Of a stretch of DNA of 64,000 nucleotides, positions 17,233 to 26,810 are shown piece by piece. The DNA comes from Fimbriiglobus ruber (GTDB taxonomy: Bacteria; Planctomycetota; Planctomycetia; Gemmatales; Gemmataceae). Each line of letters starts with the position of its first letter. Position 1 is the first letter of the stretch. The stretch covers positions 930,001 to 994,000 of the forward strand of contig NZ_NIDE01000001.1 in assembly GCF_002197845.1 (NCBI RefSeq). The letters are read 5' to 3'. The translations under genes and the position numbers were made by a program. The notes under the pieces were generated by a model. That model saw nothing but the letters and a program-made list of their open reading frames with translations, made no database searches and was not told the DNA's origin.

Positions 17233-17937
17233 CTATTTCACCGATCGGATCTCGATGTCTTTGAACTGCACCTCTGCTCCCTCGGACTGGAGCGCGATGC
17301 GGCCCTTGGTCAGCGTACTGTTTTTGGCTTTGTTCACCTTCACGCCGTTGAGGACGAGCGTGATGTCGCCGCCGCGGCAGGTGATTTCGTACTGGTTCCA
17401 TTCACCGAACGGCTTTTCGACCGGTTGCTCGGTCTTGATGCGGAAGTAGTGCCGCTTGTTCGGGTCCGCGGCGTCGAACCGGGCCGGGTCGATGTCGAAC
17501 TTCGGGAGCTGCTTGTTCGCGTCGGCGTTCAGGAAAAAATCACCGGCACTGCCCGACAACATCTGCGCCTCAATCGAGTTCGGCCAGTACGTGTTCGGGC
17601 CGCTGACGTGCAGCAGCACGCCGGTGTTTCGCTTCGGCGGCCCGTCGACCGGGAATCGCCACTGCACGCGCAGGACGTAGTCCGCATGTTCCTTCTCCGT
17701 CTGAAGGTAGCCGTTCGGCTTGCCGGTACAGGTCAACATCCCTTCGCGCACCGCCCATGTGGCGGACGAGTCGCCAGCCGAGCCGTCCTTGTTCGGCTTC
17801 GCCACCGCTTTCCAGCCTGCGAGGGTCCGGCCATCGAAGAGAGGCGTAAACCCGTCGCGGTCCGCCGCGGACACCGGGCTCACGAACGGGAGCGCGAGCA
17901 ACGCCAATCCGAATACGCTTACGAAGCGGTACAACAT
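17233..17937 (-). CDS. Exported DUF1080 (3-keto-disaccharide hydrolase-like) protein
   Basis: The protein has 234 residues from the Met at 17937, with a signal peptide (MLYRFVSVFGLALLALPFVS, cleavage near SAADRDG). The DUF1080/concanavalin-like jelly roll follows: GFTPLFDGRTLAGWKAV, then YLQTEKEHADYVLRVQWRFP, NTGVLLHVSG, IEAQMLSGSAGDFF, WNQYEITCRGGDITLVLNGV and IALQSEGAEVQFKDIEIRSV. The domain acts on or binds sugar derivatives outside the cytoplasm; planctomycetes carry many copies. Its minus-strand neighbour upstream is the large kinase, 67 nt away, so the two might share a transcript. Confidence 0.88.
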   Translation of the reverse strand: MLYRFVSVFGLALLALPFVSPVSAADRDGFTPLFDGRTLAGWKAVAKPNKDGSAGDSSATWAVREGMLTCTGKPNGYLQTEKEHADYVLRVQWRFPVDGPPKRNTGVLLHVSGPNTYWPNSIEAQMLSGSAGDFFLNADANKQLPKFDIDPARFDAADPNKRHYFRIKTEQPVEKPFGEWNQYEITCRGGDITLVLNGVKVNKAKNSTLTKGRIALQSEGAEVQFKDIEIRSVK

Positions 17938-18004
17938 CCGAGTCTCCAGCGTGAGAAAAATCGAAGACGGGGAAATTGTAAGAACAACTGGGGCGAGACC
18001 GCCG

Positions 18005-21000
18005 TTATTCTTTCTTCTGTCCCGGGACACGTTCCGTGAGCGCGCGCACCCGAGCTACGAGTTCTTGTGCGGGCTCGTCGGTTACAGTCGGAGTGTTCCA
18101 GACGCGGATGTATCCGTCCTTACTGGCGGCCGCTATGGAGCGGCCGTCCAGAGCGAATTGGATCGTATGAATTGGTCCACCACACCATACTGTCGGTCCG
18201 ACCGGCCGTCCCGTGGGACCGTCCCACAACTGAACGTCGCCGCCGAAGCCACCAGTGGCGAGCCAGTGGTTCCGGGTCTCGGCCGCCACCGATCGGAAAT
18301 ACACCGACATCGGTAGCCGACCCCCAACCAATTCGCCCGTTCTCGGGTTCCAAAGTTGAACCGCCGTTTCTACTTGTGCCCTCGGACCCGATACCGAATA
18401 GACGGTCGATGAATTGCGAACGAATCCGACATCTTTGACGGAGTCCGCGCCGTGATTGATGACGGGGCCGAGGGGCATACCCGAGGCGATGTCCCAGAGC
18501 CTCACCGTACCATCGTCCCCTCCCGCCAGCACAGCCGATCCGTCCGGGCTGAACACGGCCGCGACGATCGGCCCACGCCCGGCCCGGAATTCGGTTTGCA
18601 CGGTTCCGTCGTGAGAACCGCAGAGTTGAACCATTCCGTTTTCTCGTCCGACAAGCACAGTTCTTCCATCCGGGCTGAATCGGGACGCGCGGACGGTGTT
18701 CGGGCCGGCACTCGACGATTTGTCCCAGACCGGTCGACCACTCTGCCACTCCCACAGTGCGCACACACCACACATATCCGAGACGAGTAAATGGAGTCCG
18801 TCCGGCGAGAAGGTCATCACGGTCGTGCCCCCGGGCCTGTCCCCAAGAGCGGGTGAAATCTGAGGCTGGACAAATTGTGGCCCCGACGGGTGACCGGTTT
18901 CCGCTTCCCAAACACGGACCGTTCCCCCGCGGGTCAGAGTCGTGTATGTCCGACCGTCTGGTGCAAACGCGATCGCTTCGACGCATTCAGTGTGTTCGAC
19001 CGGTCGGCCCACGGGGCGCCCCGTGGCAGCTTCGAGTACCTGACTCCGCCCTCGCGGCTTATCGTGGCTTCCTCCGCCGGCCGCCAACCATTTTCCGTCC
19101 GGGCTGTAAGCGATCGCGTATTGCGGGTCCGAAAGGCTTTGCTCGACGACCGGCCGCCAACGGCCCATTGACCAGAACCGCACCCGCCCGGCCGCATCCG
19201 AGGCCACCAGCGCCTGTCCGTCCGGGCGGATCGCCAGGCTCCAGATCATGCTGACGTGCGTGAACGGCCCGACGAGCGGCTTGCCCGTCAGAATGTCCCA
19301 GACCCGTATGGCGTCGAGTTCACTCCCGTGCTTTCGCACGTCCCCGCCGCCGGTCACCACGGCCTTCCCGTCCGGCGTAAACGCGGCCGCCGACACGGGG
19401 TAAGGGTGGATCATCGGACCACCCACTCGCTTCCCGGTCTGACGGTCCCACAGCTGGGCCGTGCAATCGTGGCTCGCGGTCAGGACGAGTTTCCCGTCCG
19501 GGCTGAACGCGACCGCCGACACGCGGGCCGAATGGATCATCGGTGGGCCGACCGGCTTCCCGGTGGCCACCTCCCATACCTGGGCCCGCCCGCCTTCGGG
19601 TAGGCTGTGGCATCCGGTCACGAGTGCGCGCCCGTCCGGGCTGTATGCGACGGCGTATAGGACGCCGGGATGGGGGATCGGCGGACAGATCAGGGTTGCG
19701 GTTTCCGCGTCTCGGATTCGAACCTCGCCTGGTCGATACGGCTTGCCGGTATTGCCCGCGACCGCGTATGTGCGACCGTCGGGGCTAAAGGCCACCGCCC
19801 GGACGAGGCTCAGTTCGTTGACCGCCGACCGGATCAGTCGGTTCGTGGCTGCGTCCCAAAGCCGGACGCTTCCGTCGTCCGCGCCGGTTACGATACGGGT
19901 GCCGGCCGGGTTGAACGCGACCGCGTTCACCGGCGCGCTGTGGGGAAGCTTCGGGCCGGCCGGTTCCCACTTATCGGGATCCCAAAGCTGGGCGAATCCG
20001 GGTTGCGGTTTGTTGGTGTTCCGGTCGACGGCGAGGCCGACGAGGAGGCGCCGGCCGTCCGGGCTGAAAGCGACGGACCGGACGACCGCCGGGAACGGTG
20101 GTGCTTCGCGGGGGATGTGAACCCGATCCGCCCAGCAGGTCAGGTTAGCCCGGAAGGCCGGCGCGAGGTCGTCCAAGCCAGCCGCCGTGACCCGCTCCAA
20201 CCCCTGAGCGAGATCCGCCAGACCGCGGCGAACGTCGCCTTTCTCACACGATTTCAATCCCTGATCGAGCAGTGCTTCCGCGGCCAACTGTTCGGCCCGG
20301 CGACGCGCCCGGGTCGCCGTCCCTTTCTCGTCATCGGCGGTCACGCGGGCAACTTTTTCGGAGACCGTCAATTGATCGGCCCGCTCGCGGGCCGCGCCCG
20401 CCGCCCACCACTGCCATGCCGCGAGAATACCCGCCGCGATCATCACGACGACCGAGGCGGTCACCACGGCTGCCATCACCGGTCGTCGCCGGAGCCACCG
20501 GAGCCCCCGCGCGGCGGGTCCGATCGGTCGGGCGGTGATGGGTCGGCCGTCGAGGAACCGGGCCAGGTCGTCGGCCAGGTCGTCGGCCCGGAGGTACCGC
20601 GTGGCCGGGTTCTTGTCCAGGCACTTGGCGGTGATGGTGGCCAGGTCGGTCGGACAGTCAGGCCGGAGGCGGGTGACGGGGGTGGGTTCGTGGTGGACGA
20701 CCAGGAAGAGGGTCTGGAACGGGGTGTCGGCCCGGAACGGGGGGCGTCCGGTGAGGAGTTCGAACAGGATGGCCCCGAGGGCGTACACGTCGGTCGGGGG
20801 GCCGACCCGGTCCGTTGACAGGTCGGCCTGTTCGGGGGCCATGTACGCGGGGGTGCCGAGGAGCATTCCAGATTCGGTGTGGGGTGCGGCCACGGTGTCG
20901 GCGTGGGCGATCACCTTGGCCAACCCGAAGTCGGACACCTTGACGGCGTTGGCGGCGTCCTCGGTGGGGGTGGCGGGGGGATGGTCGAGGAGGACGTTGG

Positions 21001-21736
21001 CTGGCTTGAGGTCGCGGTGGAGGACGCCGGCGGTGTGGGCGTACCCGACGGCGGCGGCGATGGTGCGGACGAGTGCGGCGGCGGTCCGGGCGGGGAGGGG
21101 GTTGCCATCGGTCCACCGGGCGAGGGTGGTGCCGTCGACCCATTCGAGGGAGAAGAAGGGTCGGCCGAGGTGTTCGCCGCTGTCGTACACGTGGACGATG
21201 TGGGGGTGGTGGAGTCGGGCGAGGGCTCGGGCCTCCTGGCGGAGTCGTTCACTCAGGTGCCCGCCGGGTGGTCCGGCGTGGAGCATCTTGAGGGCGACGA
21301 GTCGCCCGAGCCCGCGGTGGCGGGCCTGGTAGACGACGGCCATCCCGCCGCGGCCGAGTTCGCCCAGGATGTCGTACCCCGGAATCGCGGGCGGCGGATC
21401 AGTCGGTTTGAAGATCGGGAGGATGCTTGCGAAATGGGCGGGTGGTGGAAGAGGCGTGGCGGTTTGGGGGTAATCGAGCCGGGATTTAACGAGTTGTGAG
21501 CGCAGAAGGCGAACCACGGACTGAGCGGCTGCCGAATCGGCTTTCGTCAGGCGGTCGAGAACATCCTGACAAAGTGCGCAAGTCTCGATGTGAACCTCAA
21601 GGGCCGCCTGGTCTGCGCCCTGGCCCTCCAGAAAAAGCACCAAGATCGATTCGTCCGGGCACGACGAGCCCGGATCGGCAGACACCGGATCAACCGGCGT
21701 CTGAGCCGGCACCTTCGATTCGTGCGATCTCATCAC
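18005..21736 (-). CDS. Ser/Thr protein kinase with N-terminal zinc anti-sigma-like motif, membrane helix and C-terminal WD40 propeller
   Basis: The protein has 1243 residues. Residues ~45-60 (VHIETCALCQDVL) contain an H49-x3-C53-x2-C56 pattern like the zinc anti-sigma domain. A complete Hanks-type kinase spans ~121-390: glycine loop ELGRGGMAVVY, Lys150, HRDLKPANVLL (Asp242), DFGLAK (Asp269) and GTPAYMAPEQ. A hydrophobic helix follows (~415-435, AAVVTASVVVMIAAGILAAW) and then ~14 WD40 units to the end (phrases like AVAFSPDGRTYAVAGNTGKP). Its start lies inside the upstream ECF sigma gene (47-nt overlap), so the two are translationally linked. I infer that the kinase controls that sigma factor and senses signals through the extracytoplasmic propeller. 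Confidence 0.93.
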   Translation of the reverse strand: MMRSHESKVPAQTPVDPVSADPGSSCPDESILVLFLEGQGADQAALEVHIETCALCQDVLDRLTKADSAAAQSVVRLLRSQLVKSRLDYPQTATPLPPPAHFASILPIFKPTDPPPAIPGYDILGELGRGGMAVVYQARHRGLGRLVALKMLHAGPPGGHLSERLRQEARALARLHHPHIVHVYDSGEHLGRPFFSLEWVDGTTLARWTDGNPLPARTAAALVRTIAAAVGYAHTAGVLHRDLKPANVLLDHPPATPTEDAANAVKVSDFGLAKVIAHADTVAAPHTESGMLLGTPAYMAPEQADLSTDRVGPPTDVYALGAILFELLTGRPPFRADTPFQTLFLVVHHEPTPVTRLRPDCPTDLATITAKCLDKNPATRYLRADDLADDLARFLDGRPITARPIGPAARGLRWLRRRPVMAAVVTASVVVMIAAGILAAWQWWAAGAARERADQLTVSEKVARVTADDEKGTATRARRRAEQLAAEALLDQGLKSCEKGDVRRGLADLAQGLERVTAAGLDDLAPAFRANLTCWADRVHIPREAPPFPAVVRSVAFSPDGRRLLVGLAVDRNTNKPQPGFAQLWDPDKWEPAGPKLPHSAPVNAVAFNPAGTRIVTGADDGSVRLWDAATNRLIRSAVNELSLVRAVAFSPDGRTYAVAGNTGKPYRPGEVRIRDAETATLICPPIPHPGVLYAVAYSPDGRALVTGCHSLPEGGRAQVWEVATGKPVGPPMIHSARVSAVAFSPDGKLVLTASHDCTAQLWDRQTGKRVGGPMIHPYPVSAAAFTPDGKAVVTGGGDVRKHGSELDAIRVWDILTGKPLVGPFTHVSMIWSLAIRPDGQALVASDAAGRVRFWSMGRWRPVVEQSLSDPQYAIAYSPDGKWLAAGGGSHDKPRGRSQVLEAATGRPVGRPVEHTECVEAIAFAPDGRTYTTLTRGGTVRVWEAETGHPSGPQFVQPQISPALGDRPGGTTVMTFSPDGLHLLVSDMCGVCALWEWQSGRPVWDKSSSAGPNTVRASRFSPDGRTVLVGRENGMVQLCGSHDGTVQTEFRAGRGPIVAAVFSPDGSAVLAGGDDGTVRLWDIASGMPLGPVINHGADSVKDVGFVRNSSTVYSVSGPRAQVETAVQLWNPRTGELVGGRLPMSVYFRSVAAETRNHWLATGGFGGDVQLWDGPTGRPVGPTVWCGGPIHTIQFALDGRSIAAASKDGYIRVWNTPTVTDEPAQELVARVRALTERVPGQKKE

Positions 21737-22304
21737 GAAGCATCCGTTGAACTTTACTGCGGGCGACGAACACCGTCGCGGTTTTCATCCCGAGGTGCTG
21801 TGCGGCGGCCGCGCCGGACCAGTGTTCGACCGCGAGTAAATGAAATGCCTCCCACGTTCGCGGTTCGACGCGCAGCCGGACACGCTCCACTGCCAGTTGA
21901 AACAACTCCTGGTCGAACGCTTCGTCCAGGCACTCGGCCAGCGACTGACGGGCCTCGATCCGGTCGAGTAAGGACGCGACGACAGTGTCCCCGCTTCCCT
22001 GGCCGGGCCGTGCGTTCCGTTCGGCGTTATCCTGCCAGGCGTGGTGGGTAAGTGTTTTGAGCCACCCGCGGAAACTGCGGGTCGGGTCGTACTCGAAATC
22101 TTTGAGTTTGACCGTCAGCCGCAGAAGCACCGCTTGCGTCACGTCCTCGGCGTCGGCGGCCTGGAGTCCCCACCCGACCGCCCAGGCATGAATCTTGGGC
22201 TCGTAATGAGCCACAAATTCCGCCCACGCGATCGGGTCGTTAGGGTGCCCGCGTAAGCGACCGAGGAGCGACCGCGGGGTTTCCGAATTCGATGTCGCAC
22301 TCAT
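21690..22304 (-). CDS. ECF-family RNA polymerase sigma factor linked to the kinase gene
   Basis: The protein has 204 residues. Sigma region 2 is WAEFVAHYEPKIHAWAVGWG followed by LQAADAEDVTQAVLLRLTVK and the RSFRGWLKTLTHHAW segment. Region 4 is WEAFHLLAVEHWSGAAAAQH followed by LGMKTATVFVARSKVQRML, a helix-turn-helix for -35 recognition. The long linker between them (about residues 95-135) is typical of planctomycete ECF factors paired with kinases. The gene ends 47 nt inside the kinase reading frame. It would direct RNA polymerase to a small regulon when released or modified by the kinase. The target promoter is not known. Confidence 0.9.
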   Translation of the reverse strand: MSATSNSETPRSLLGRLRGHPNDPIAWAEFVAHYEPKIHAWAVGWGLQAADAEDVTQAVLLRLTVKLKDFEYDPTRSFRGWLKTLTHHAWQDNAERNARPGQGSGDTVVASLLDRIEARQSLAECLDEAFDQELFQLAVERVRLRVEPRTWEAFHLLAVEHWSGAAAAQHLGMKTATVFVARSKVQRMLRDEIARIEGAGSDAG

Positions 22305-23382
22305 GATTCATTACTCCCGAATTCGCCGCGACCTAATCCACCAAGGGAGAGCGGAACGGAATCCTCGTTCGAGAAACCGAAGACACCAAACGATAGCACT
22401 CGACAGCTATTTGCGGCGCGAGTAAAATTACCACCAAAAGCTAAATATTGCGACTGTGACATTAAAATAAAGCTCAGTTAGGGCAAAGAAAAGATGAAAT
22501 TGCTTTCACAAATCGCAATGGCTAGGTAGGATAGATAAAGATTGAGGCGGGAGGTAATTATAATAATGTATTATATGTTAGTTTAAATTTGTCTTATGAA
22601 ATACGTATAAATTGGCAGTGGATTTTCTTTGCGTTTAGGTCTACTTTACCGCTCGCTCTGATCTGTAGGCTGTCGTATTTCTCGCGTAGACCGTCGTTTG
22701 GTCGGCATTGATGTCTTGAAAAAGAGTTTTCCGGTGCCGAGGCCGAGACGCCATATTCATCGAGTCGGCTCGACCGAACAAATCGGGTGTGACGCTTGAT
22801 TGTCTGAATGAAAATCAAATTGTAATGAAATCGTTCGCGGCGTTTTATTCTCCGATAGCGAACACCTGAACGGGGAATTTCGCGAAGAACTTGTGACCCG
22901 TGCGTAGTCGTTGCCAGATTGCGACATGCGCGGGGCGTCCGTAGCCCGGGGACGCCCTGCTTTCGTTGAAACTTCAATGACCTCACAAATACGCAAACCC
23001 GGCCGTTAGGTTTTGGTCCCGGGAGCCGTAATAAGCGTGTAGGGAGCAAGAAGCCACGCCGACGTTTAGGTCTAAATTATTCAACAGGATATAATAGTAA
23101 TGTATATTATTGTACTGTGAGAAAATAATACTGTATAGTCATAAAATATGCTGATATAAATAATCATTTTAGGTTAGCACTGTTTGTCGTTTGATGCGTG
23201 TTTGCAAGTATATTGATAAATAATTCTAGATATTGTGATTTTTATTTACTCATTATCTGTGCGGTCGTCAGATTCCCGAACGATTGGTTTTCACCTCCCG
23301 TGGATCGGTTTTACGTGGACGGAATACCGACTTCTGGTTGAAGCGACCTTGAACCTCGTTGTTATGAGGATCGGGAGGATGT
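22305..23382. other. Gene-poor, AT-rich region of about 1.08 kb
   Basis: No frame here is convincingly coding. Two AT-rich flanks (about 22380-22620 and 23070-23270, with runs such as TATAATAATG and ATATAAATAATCATTTTAGG) enclose a more GC-balanced core (about 22640-23050). The 12-mer CGTTTAGGTCTA occurs in the same orientation near both inner edges (about 22632 and 23062). A small hairpin GGGCGTCC/GGACGCCC lies at 22933-22957. This could be an old mobile-element scar, a large regulatory region, or both. Confidence 0.6.
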
Positions 23383-23880
23383 GTGGGCATTTCCAGAGAA
23401 ACTGACCGGGAAACGCCCGGTCGGAACCGCCGGTCGCGTTCGGGCGTTGATCAAAGCGTGATCGAGACCAAAATTGATACACGTGTGCCGGGCGACAAAC
23501 AAACGATACTGCTAGTCGACGATGACGCCGCGGTTCGGGAGTTCTGTAGCTGTGTGCTGCGGGTCTGCGGTTTTTCCGTACTCGAAGCCGAAGACGGGCA
23601 GCACGCCCTACGACTAGCAAAGGAATACAGGGGCAGCATTCATCTTCTTGTGACGGATGTCATGATGCCGCGATTGTCCGGCAAGCGGTTGGCGGAGGCG
23701 ATATCGATTATTCGACCCGAGACGCCAGTTTTATTCATTTCGGGTAGCACGAGCGAAAGCTTAATGCGAGACGAGCTGATTCCGGTCGGTGTTTCCATTC
23801 TCGCAAAGCCATTTGCCCCTCAAGCATTGATGCAGCGTGTCCGCGGCGCGATCAGCGGCGCGCAATTGATGGCGATGTGA
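23383..23880 (+). CDS. Stand-alone response-regulator receiver protein
   Basis: The protein has 165 residues from the GTG at 23383, with GGGAGG 4 nt upstream. The first ~38 residues are charged and probably flexible. Then comes a full receiver domain: TILLVDDDAAVREFC (Asp46/Asp47), phosphoacceptor Asp92 in LVTDVMMPRLSG, Ser120 in VLFISGSTS and Lys142 in ILAKPF. There is no output domain, so it works by phosphoryl relay or protein contact. The sequence resembles the receiver end of hybrid histidine kinases (KRLAEAISIIRPETPVLFIS). No kinase gene is nearby, so its partner is encoded elsewhere. It is isolated between two gene-poor stretches. Confidence 0.85.
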   Translation: MGISRETDRETPGRNRRSRSGVDQSVIETKIDTRVPGDKQTILLVDDDAAVREFCSCVLRVCGFSVLEAEDGQHALRLAKEYRGSIHLLVTDVMMPRLSGKRLAEAISIIRPETPVLFISGSTSESLMRDELIPVGVSILAKPFAPQALMQRVRGAISGAQLMAM

Positions 23881-24069
23881 TTGATTCTGTTTCCTTATCG
23901 AACTCCTGATGACTTTGGAGTCGGATACCACGACGGTATCCGGTTCCTTCCGAACAAACGGCGGCGCCTCCGGTGCGGCGACTGGTCTACGACAACACCC
24001 CGAGAGCGGTACTTGCTGCGCAGGTTTTATCGAGCAAGAGGCGGTCTTTTCCGTTCCGGCGCGGTATCC

Positions 24070-24213
24070 GGTGGTGACCCGGTAATGTTGCACGGTTCGC
24101 GAAACCGTCGTACGGCCAAGAAGTTACGGCGGCGCGGATCATCCCGTGCAGCCGTCGTAACCGGCTACTGATTCGGGACTTCCGAGACTGCGCAACATTA
24201 CCGGGTCACCACC
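24070..24213. repeat. Inverted repeat with 22-bp arms around a 100-nt core
   Basis: Arms 24070-24091 and 24192-24213 are exact reverse complements (core phrase GTGACCCGGTAATGTTGC). The 9-mer GGTATCCGG occurs three times in the same orientation between about 23936 and 24225, bordering both arms. The enclosed 100 nt are GC-rich with smaller self-complementary parts. The remainder of 23881-24456 shows no gene; the far end should contain the promoter of the 24457 gene. Confidence 0.75.
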
Positions 24214-24456
24214 CGGTATCCGGGCCTTAGTTGACGATTCACGCAAAGCGCAAATCTCCTACATCCGATTCATTCCGCCCAAACCCAACCGGGTTTTCCA
24301 CCGATTTCCCGCCTGTTGGTTGAGATTCCCGATTGCGGGCGAGACTTCACCCTACCCTCACCCAATTACACTATAATTCGTTATCTGCCTTTCGCGGTCC
24401 GAGGCCGCGTCTGCGTCGGTTGACACACCGCTGACCGTGTCGGAGAAGATCGTTCA

Positions 24457-26790
24457 ATGCGCCGATCCATTCCCGCGTTCGTGCTTTTCGCCGTCGTCGC
24501 GGTTCCCGGGTTTGCGGCTGAACCGGCGAAAAGCGCACAGCCGTCGGCCGAGGCGATCGAATTCTTTGAAAAGAAGGTTCGGCCCGTCCTCGCGGAGCAT
24601 TGCTTGAAGTGTCACGGCGAAAAGAAGCAACAAGCCGGCTTACGACTCGACACGGCCGAGGGGATGAAAAAGGGAACGGACGAGGGGCCGGTTGTGGCTC
24701 CGGGCGACCCCGACAAGAGCAAGCTCGTCAAGTCCGTCCGCCGCCAGGGGGATTTCGCAATGCCTCCCGATAAGCCGATGCCGCCCGAGGCCGTTGCGGT
24801 GTTAAGCGATTGGGTCAAGATGGGCGCGCCATTTCCCCTCAGCGGGCCGAAAACGGACCCGACGGCCGCCAAATCGCACTGGGCGTTCCAGCCTGTGAAA
24901 GATCAAGCCGTACCCTCGACCAAAAGCGACCCGGGCTCAAAGAATCCGATCGACCGTTTCGTTCTCGCGAAACTCGAAGCTCGCGGGTTCGTACCGTCGC
25001 CCCGGACCGACCGACGGACCCTCATCCGCCGAACGTACCTCGATCTAACCGGTCTACCGCCGACCGTTGAAGAAGTCGATGCATTTGCGGGCGACAACTC
25101 GCCGGACGCGTTCGAGAAACTGGTCGACCGCCTTCTCGCTTCCCCGCACTACGGCGAGCGGTGGGCGCGGTACTGGCTCGACATCGCGCGGTATTCCGAC
25201 ACGAAGGGATATGTATTCCAGGAGGAACGGACGTTCCCTTACGCCTACACTTACCGCGACTACGTCATCCGCGCGTTCAACGAAGACAAGCCCTACGACC
25301 GATTCCTGATCGAGCAGCTGGCCGCGGACAAACTCGATCTCGGGAACGACCCGCGGCCGCTCGCGGCGATGGGATTCCTCACCCTCGGCCGGCGATTTCT
25401 GAACAGCACGCCGGATATCATCGACGACCGCATCGACGTCGTGGCCCGCGGGATGATGGGGCTCACCGTCGGCTGTGCCCGGTGTCACGACCACAAATTC
25501 GATCCCGTCCCGACCGCGGACTATTACTCGTTCTATGGCGTGTTCGCCAGCGCGACGGAGCCGAAAGAACTGCCGTTGATCGGCAAGGTGGAGCACACGA
25601 AGGAATACGAGGCGTTCGAGACCGAGTTAAATAAACGAGAGCAGGCGCTGGCCGACGCGCGGACCAAGCGGACGCAGGCCAAACTGACCGCCGTGGCCGC
25701 CCTGGCGGGGCCGCACGGGTTCCTGGTTAAGAGGCCGGAACGACTGCTGACCCGCCTGGATCGTAATGCGTTCACGGCTCTTCAAAAGCAAATCGACGCA
25801 TTCAAGACCAAGTCGCCGGTCGCCCCGCCCCGGGCGATGGTTCTGAATGACGGTGCGCCGTTCGAGCCTTACGTATTCTTGCGGGGGAACCAGGGCAGTC
25901 ATGGGCCGAAAGTGCCGCGCCAGTTCCTGCAGGTGGCGGCCGGCCCGGTGCGCAAACCGTTCAAGGATGGCAGCGGCCGGTTGGAGTTGGCTCGCGCGAT
26001 CGCCAGCCCGGACAACCCGCTCACCGCACGGGTATTCGTCAACCGCGTCTGGATGTACCACTTCGGCAAGCCGCTCGTGAGTACGCCGAGCGATTTCGGC
26101 ACCCGGAGCGACGCCCCGACGCATCCGGAACTGCTCGACTGGCTGGCCAAGCGATTCGTCGAGGACGGCTGGTCGATCAAGGCGTTGCACAAGCGGATGA
26201 TGTTGTCGGCCGCGTACCAGCGGGCGAGCGACGTCAGTCCCGCCCTGTTGGCCGCCGACCCGGAAAACCGCCTGCTCGGCCACGCGAACCGCCAGCGGGC
26301 GGATTTTGAAGCGCTTCGCGATAGCGTCCTCGTCGTTGCCCGCAAACTCGACCCGACTGCCTACGGTCACCCGGTCGACTTGTTCAAAGCGCCGTACACC
26401 GGCCGCCGGTCGGTCTACGGCTACGTCGACCGCCAGAACCTTCCGGGAACGTTCCGGGCCTTCGACTTCGCTTCGCCCGATCATCACAGCCCCCAGCGCT
26501 TCCAGACGACGGTTCCGCAACAGGCGCTGTTCCTCATGAACAGCCCGTTCATGGCCGAGCAAGCCAGGGCTGTTGCCGCGCGAGCCGATGTTGTGGGAGT
26601 GACCGAGCCAGGCGAGCGCGTGATACAGACCTACCGCGCGGTCCTCGGGCGGAATCCGACCGGCGAAGAAGTCAATCGGGCGAAGGCGTTCGTGGCCGCC
26701 GCGGAAAAGCCGGCGGCGGGCCAGCTCGGGCCGTGGGAGTTGTTGTCACAAGTACTTTTGATGAGCAACGAGTTCGCGTTCGTGGATTAG
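24457..26790 (+). CDS. PSCyt1/DUF1549/DUF1553 planctomycete cytochrome-type exported protein
   Basis: The protein has 777 residues with a signal peptide (MRRSIPAFVLFAVVAVPGFA). The planctomycete cytochrome C region follows (EFFEKKVRPVLAEHCLKCHG, heme CxxCH at CLKCH). DUF1549 begins at NPIDRFVLAKLEARGFVPSP with IRRTYLDLTGLPPTVEEVDA and a second CxxCH (CARCHDHKFDPV). DUF1553 begins near LELARAIASPDNPLTARVFV and ends with LLMSNEFAFVD. Such proteins are secreted, heme-binding, of unresolved enzymatic role, and are almost always next to a DUF1501 gene. That partner lies at 27675, here separated by a Uma2 gene. Confidence 0.92.
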   Translation: MRRSIPAFVLFAVVAVPGFAAEPAKSAQPSAEAIEFFEKKVRPVLAEHCLKCHGEKKQQAGLRLDTAEGMKKGTDEGPVVAPGDPDKSKLVKSVRRQGDFAMPPDKPMPPEAVAVLSDWVKMGAPFPLSGPKTDPTAAKSHWAFQPVKDQAVPSTKSDPGSKNPIDRFVLAKLEARGFVPSPRTDRRTLIRRTYLDLTGLPPTVEEVDAFAGDNSPDAFEKLVDRLLASPHYGERWARYWLDIARYSDTKGYVFQEERTFPYAYTYRDYVIRAFNEDKPYDRFLIEQLAADKLDLGNDPRPLAAMGFLTLGRRFLNSTPDIIDDRIDVVARGMMGLTVGCARCHDHKFDPVPTADYYSFYGVFASATEPKELPLIGKVEHTKEYEAFETELNKREQALADARTKRTQAKLTAVAALAGPHGFLVKRPERLLTRLDRNAFTALQKQIDAFKTKSPVAPPRAMVLNDGAPFEPYVFLRGNQGSHGPKVPRQFLQVAAGPVRKPFKDGSGRLELARAIASPDNPLTARVFVNRVWMYHFGKPLVSTPSDFGTRSDAPTHPELLDWLAKRFVEDGWSIKALHKRMMLSAAYQRASDVSPALLAADPENRLLGHANRQRADFEALRDSVLVVARKLDPTAYGHPVDLFKAPYTGRRSVYGYVDRQNLPGTFRAFDFASPDHHSPQRFQTTVPQQALFLMNSPFMAEQARAVAARADVVGVTEPGERVIQTYRAVLGRNPTGEEVNRAKAFVAAAEKPAAGQLGPWELLSQVLLMSNEFAFVD

Positions 26791-26810
26791 TCGCAGGCGG
26801 AGGGCTAACG

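Noticed and set aside
22933-22957. Hairpin GGGCGTCC/GGACGCCC as a terminator
   Set aside because: Short stem without a T-run and no gene ending near it; left as a minor feature of the gene-poor region.
22594-23049. 151-codon minus-strand frame in the AT-rich region
   Set aside because: Arg/Ser/His-rich composition without hydrophobic pattern, no ribosome site, and no family resemblance; it looks like a chance frame.
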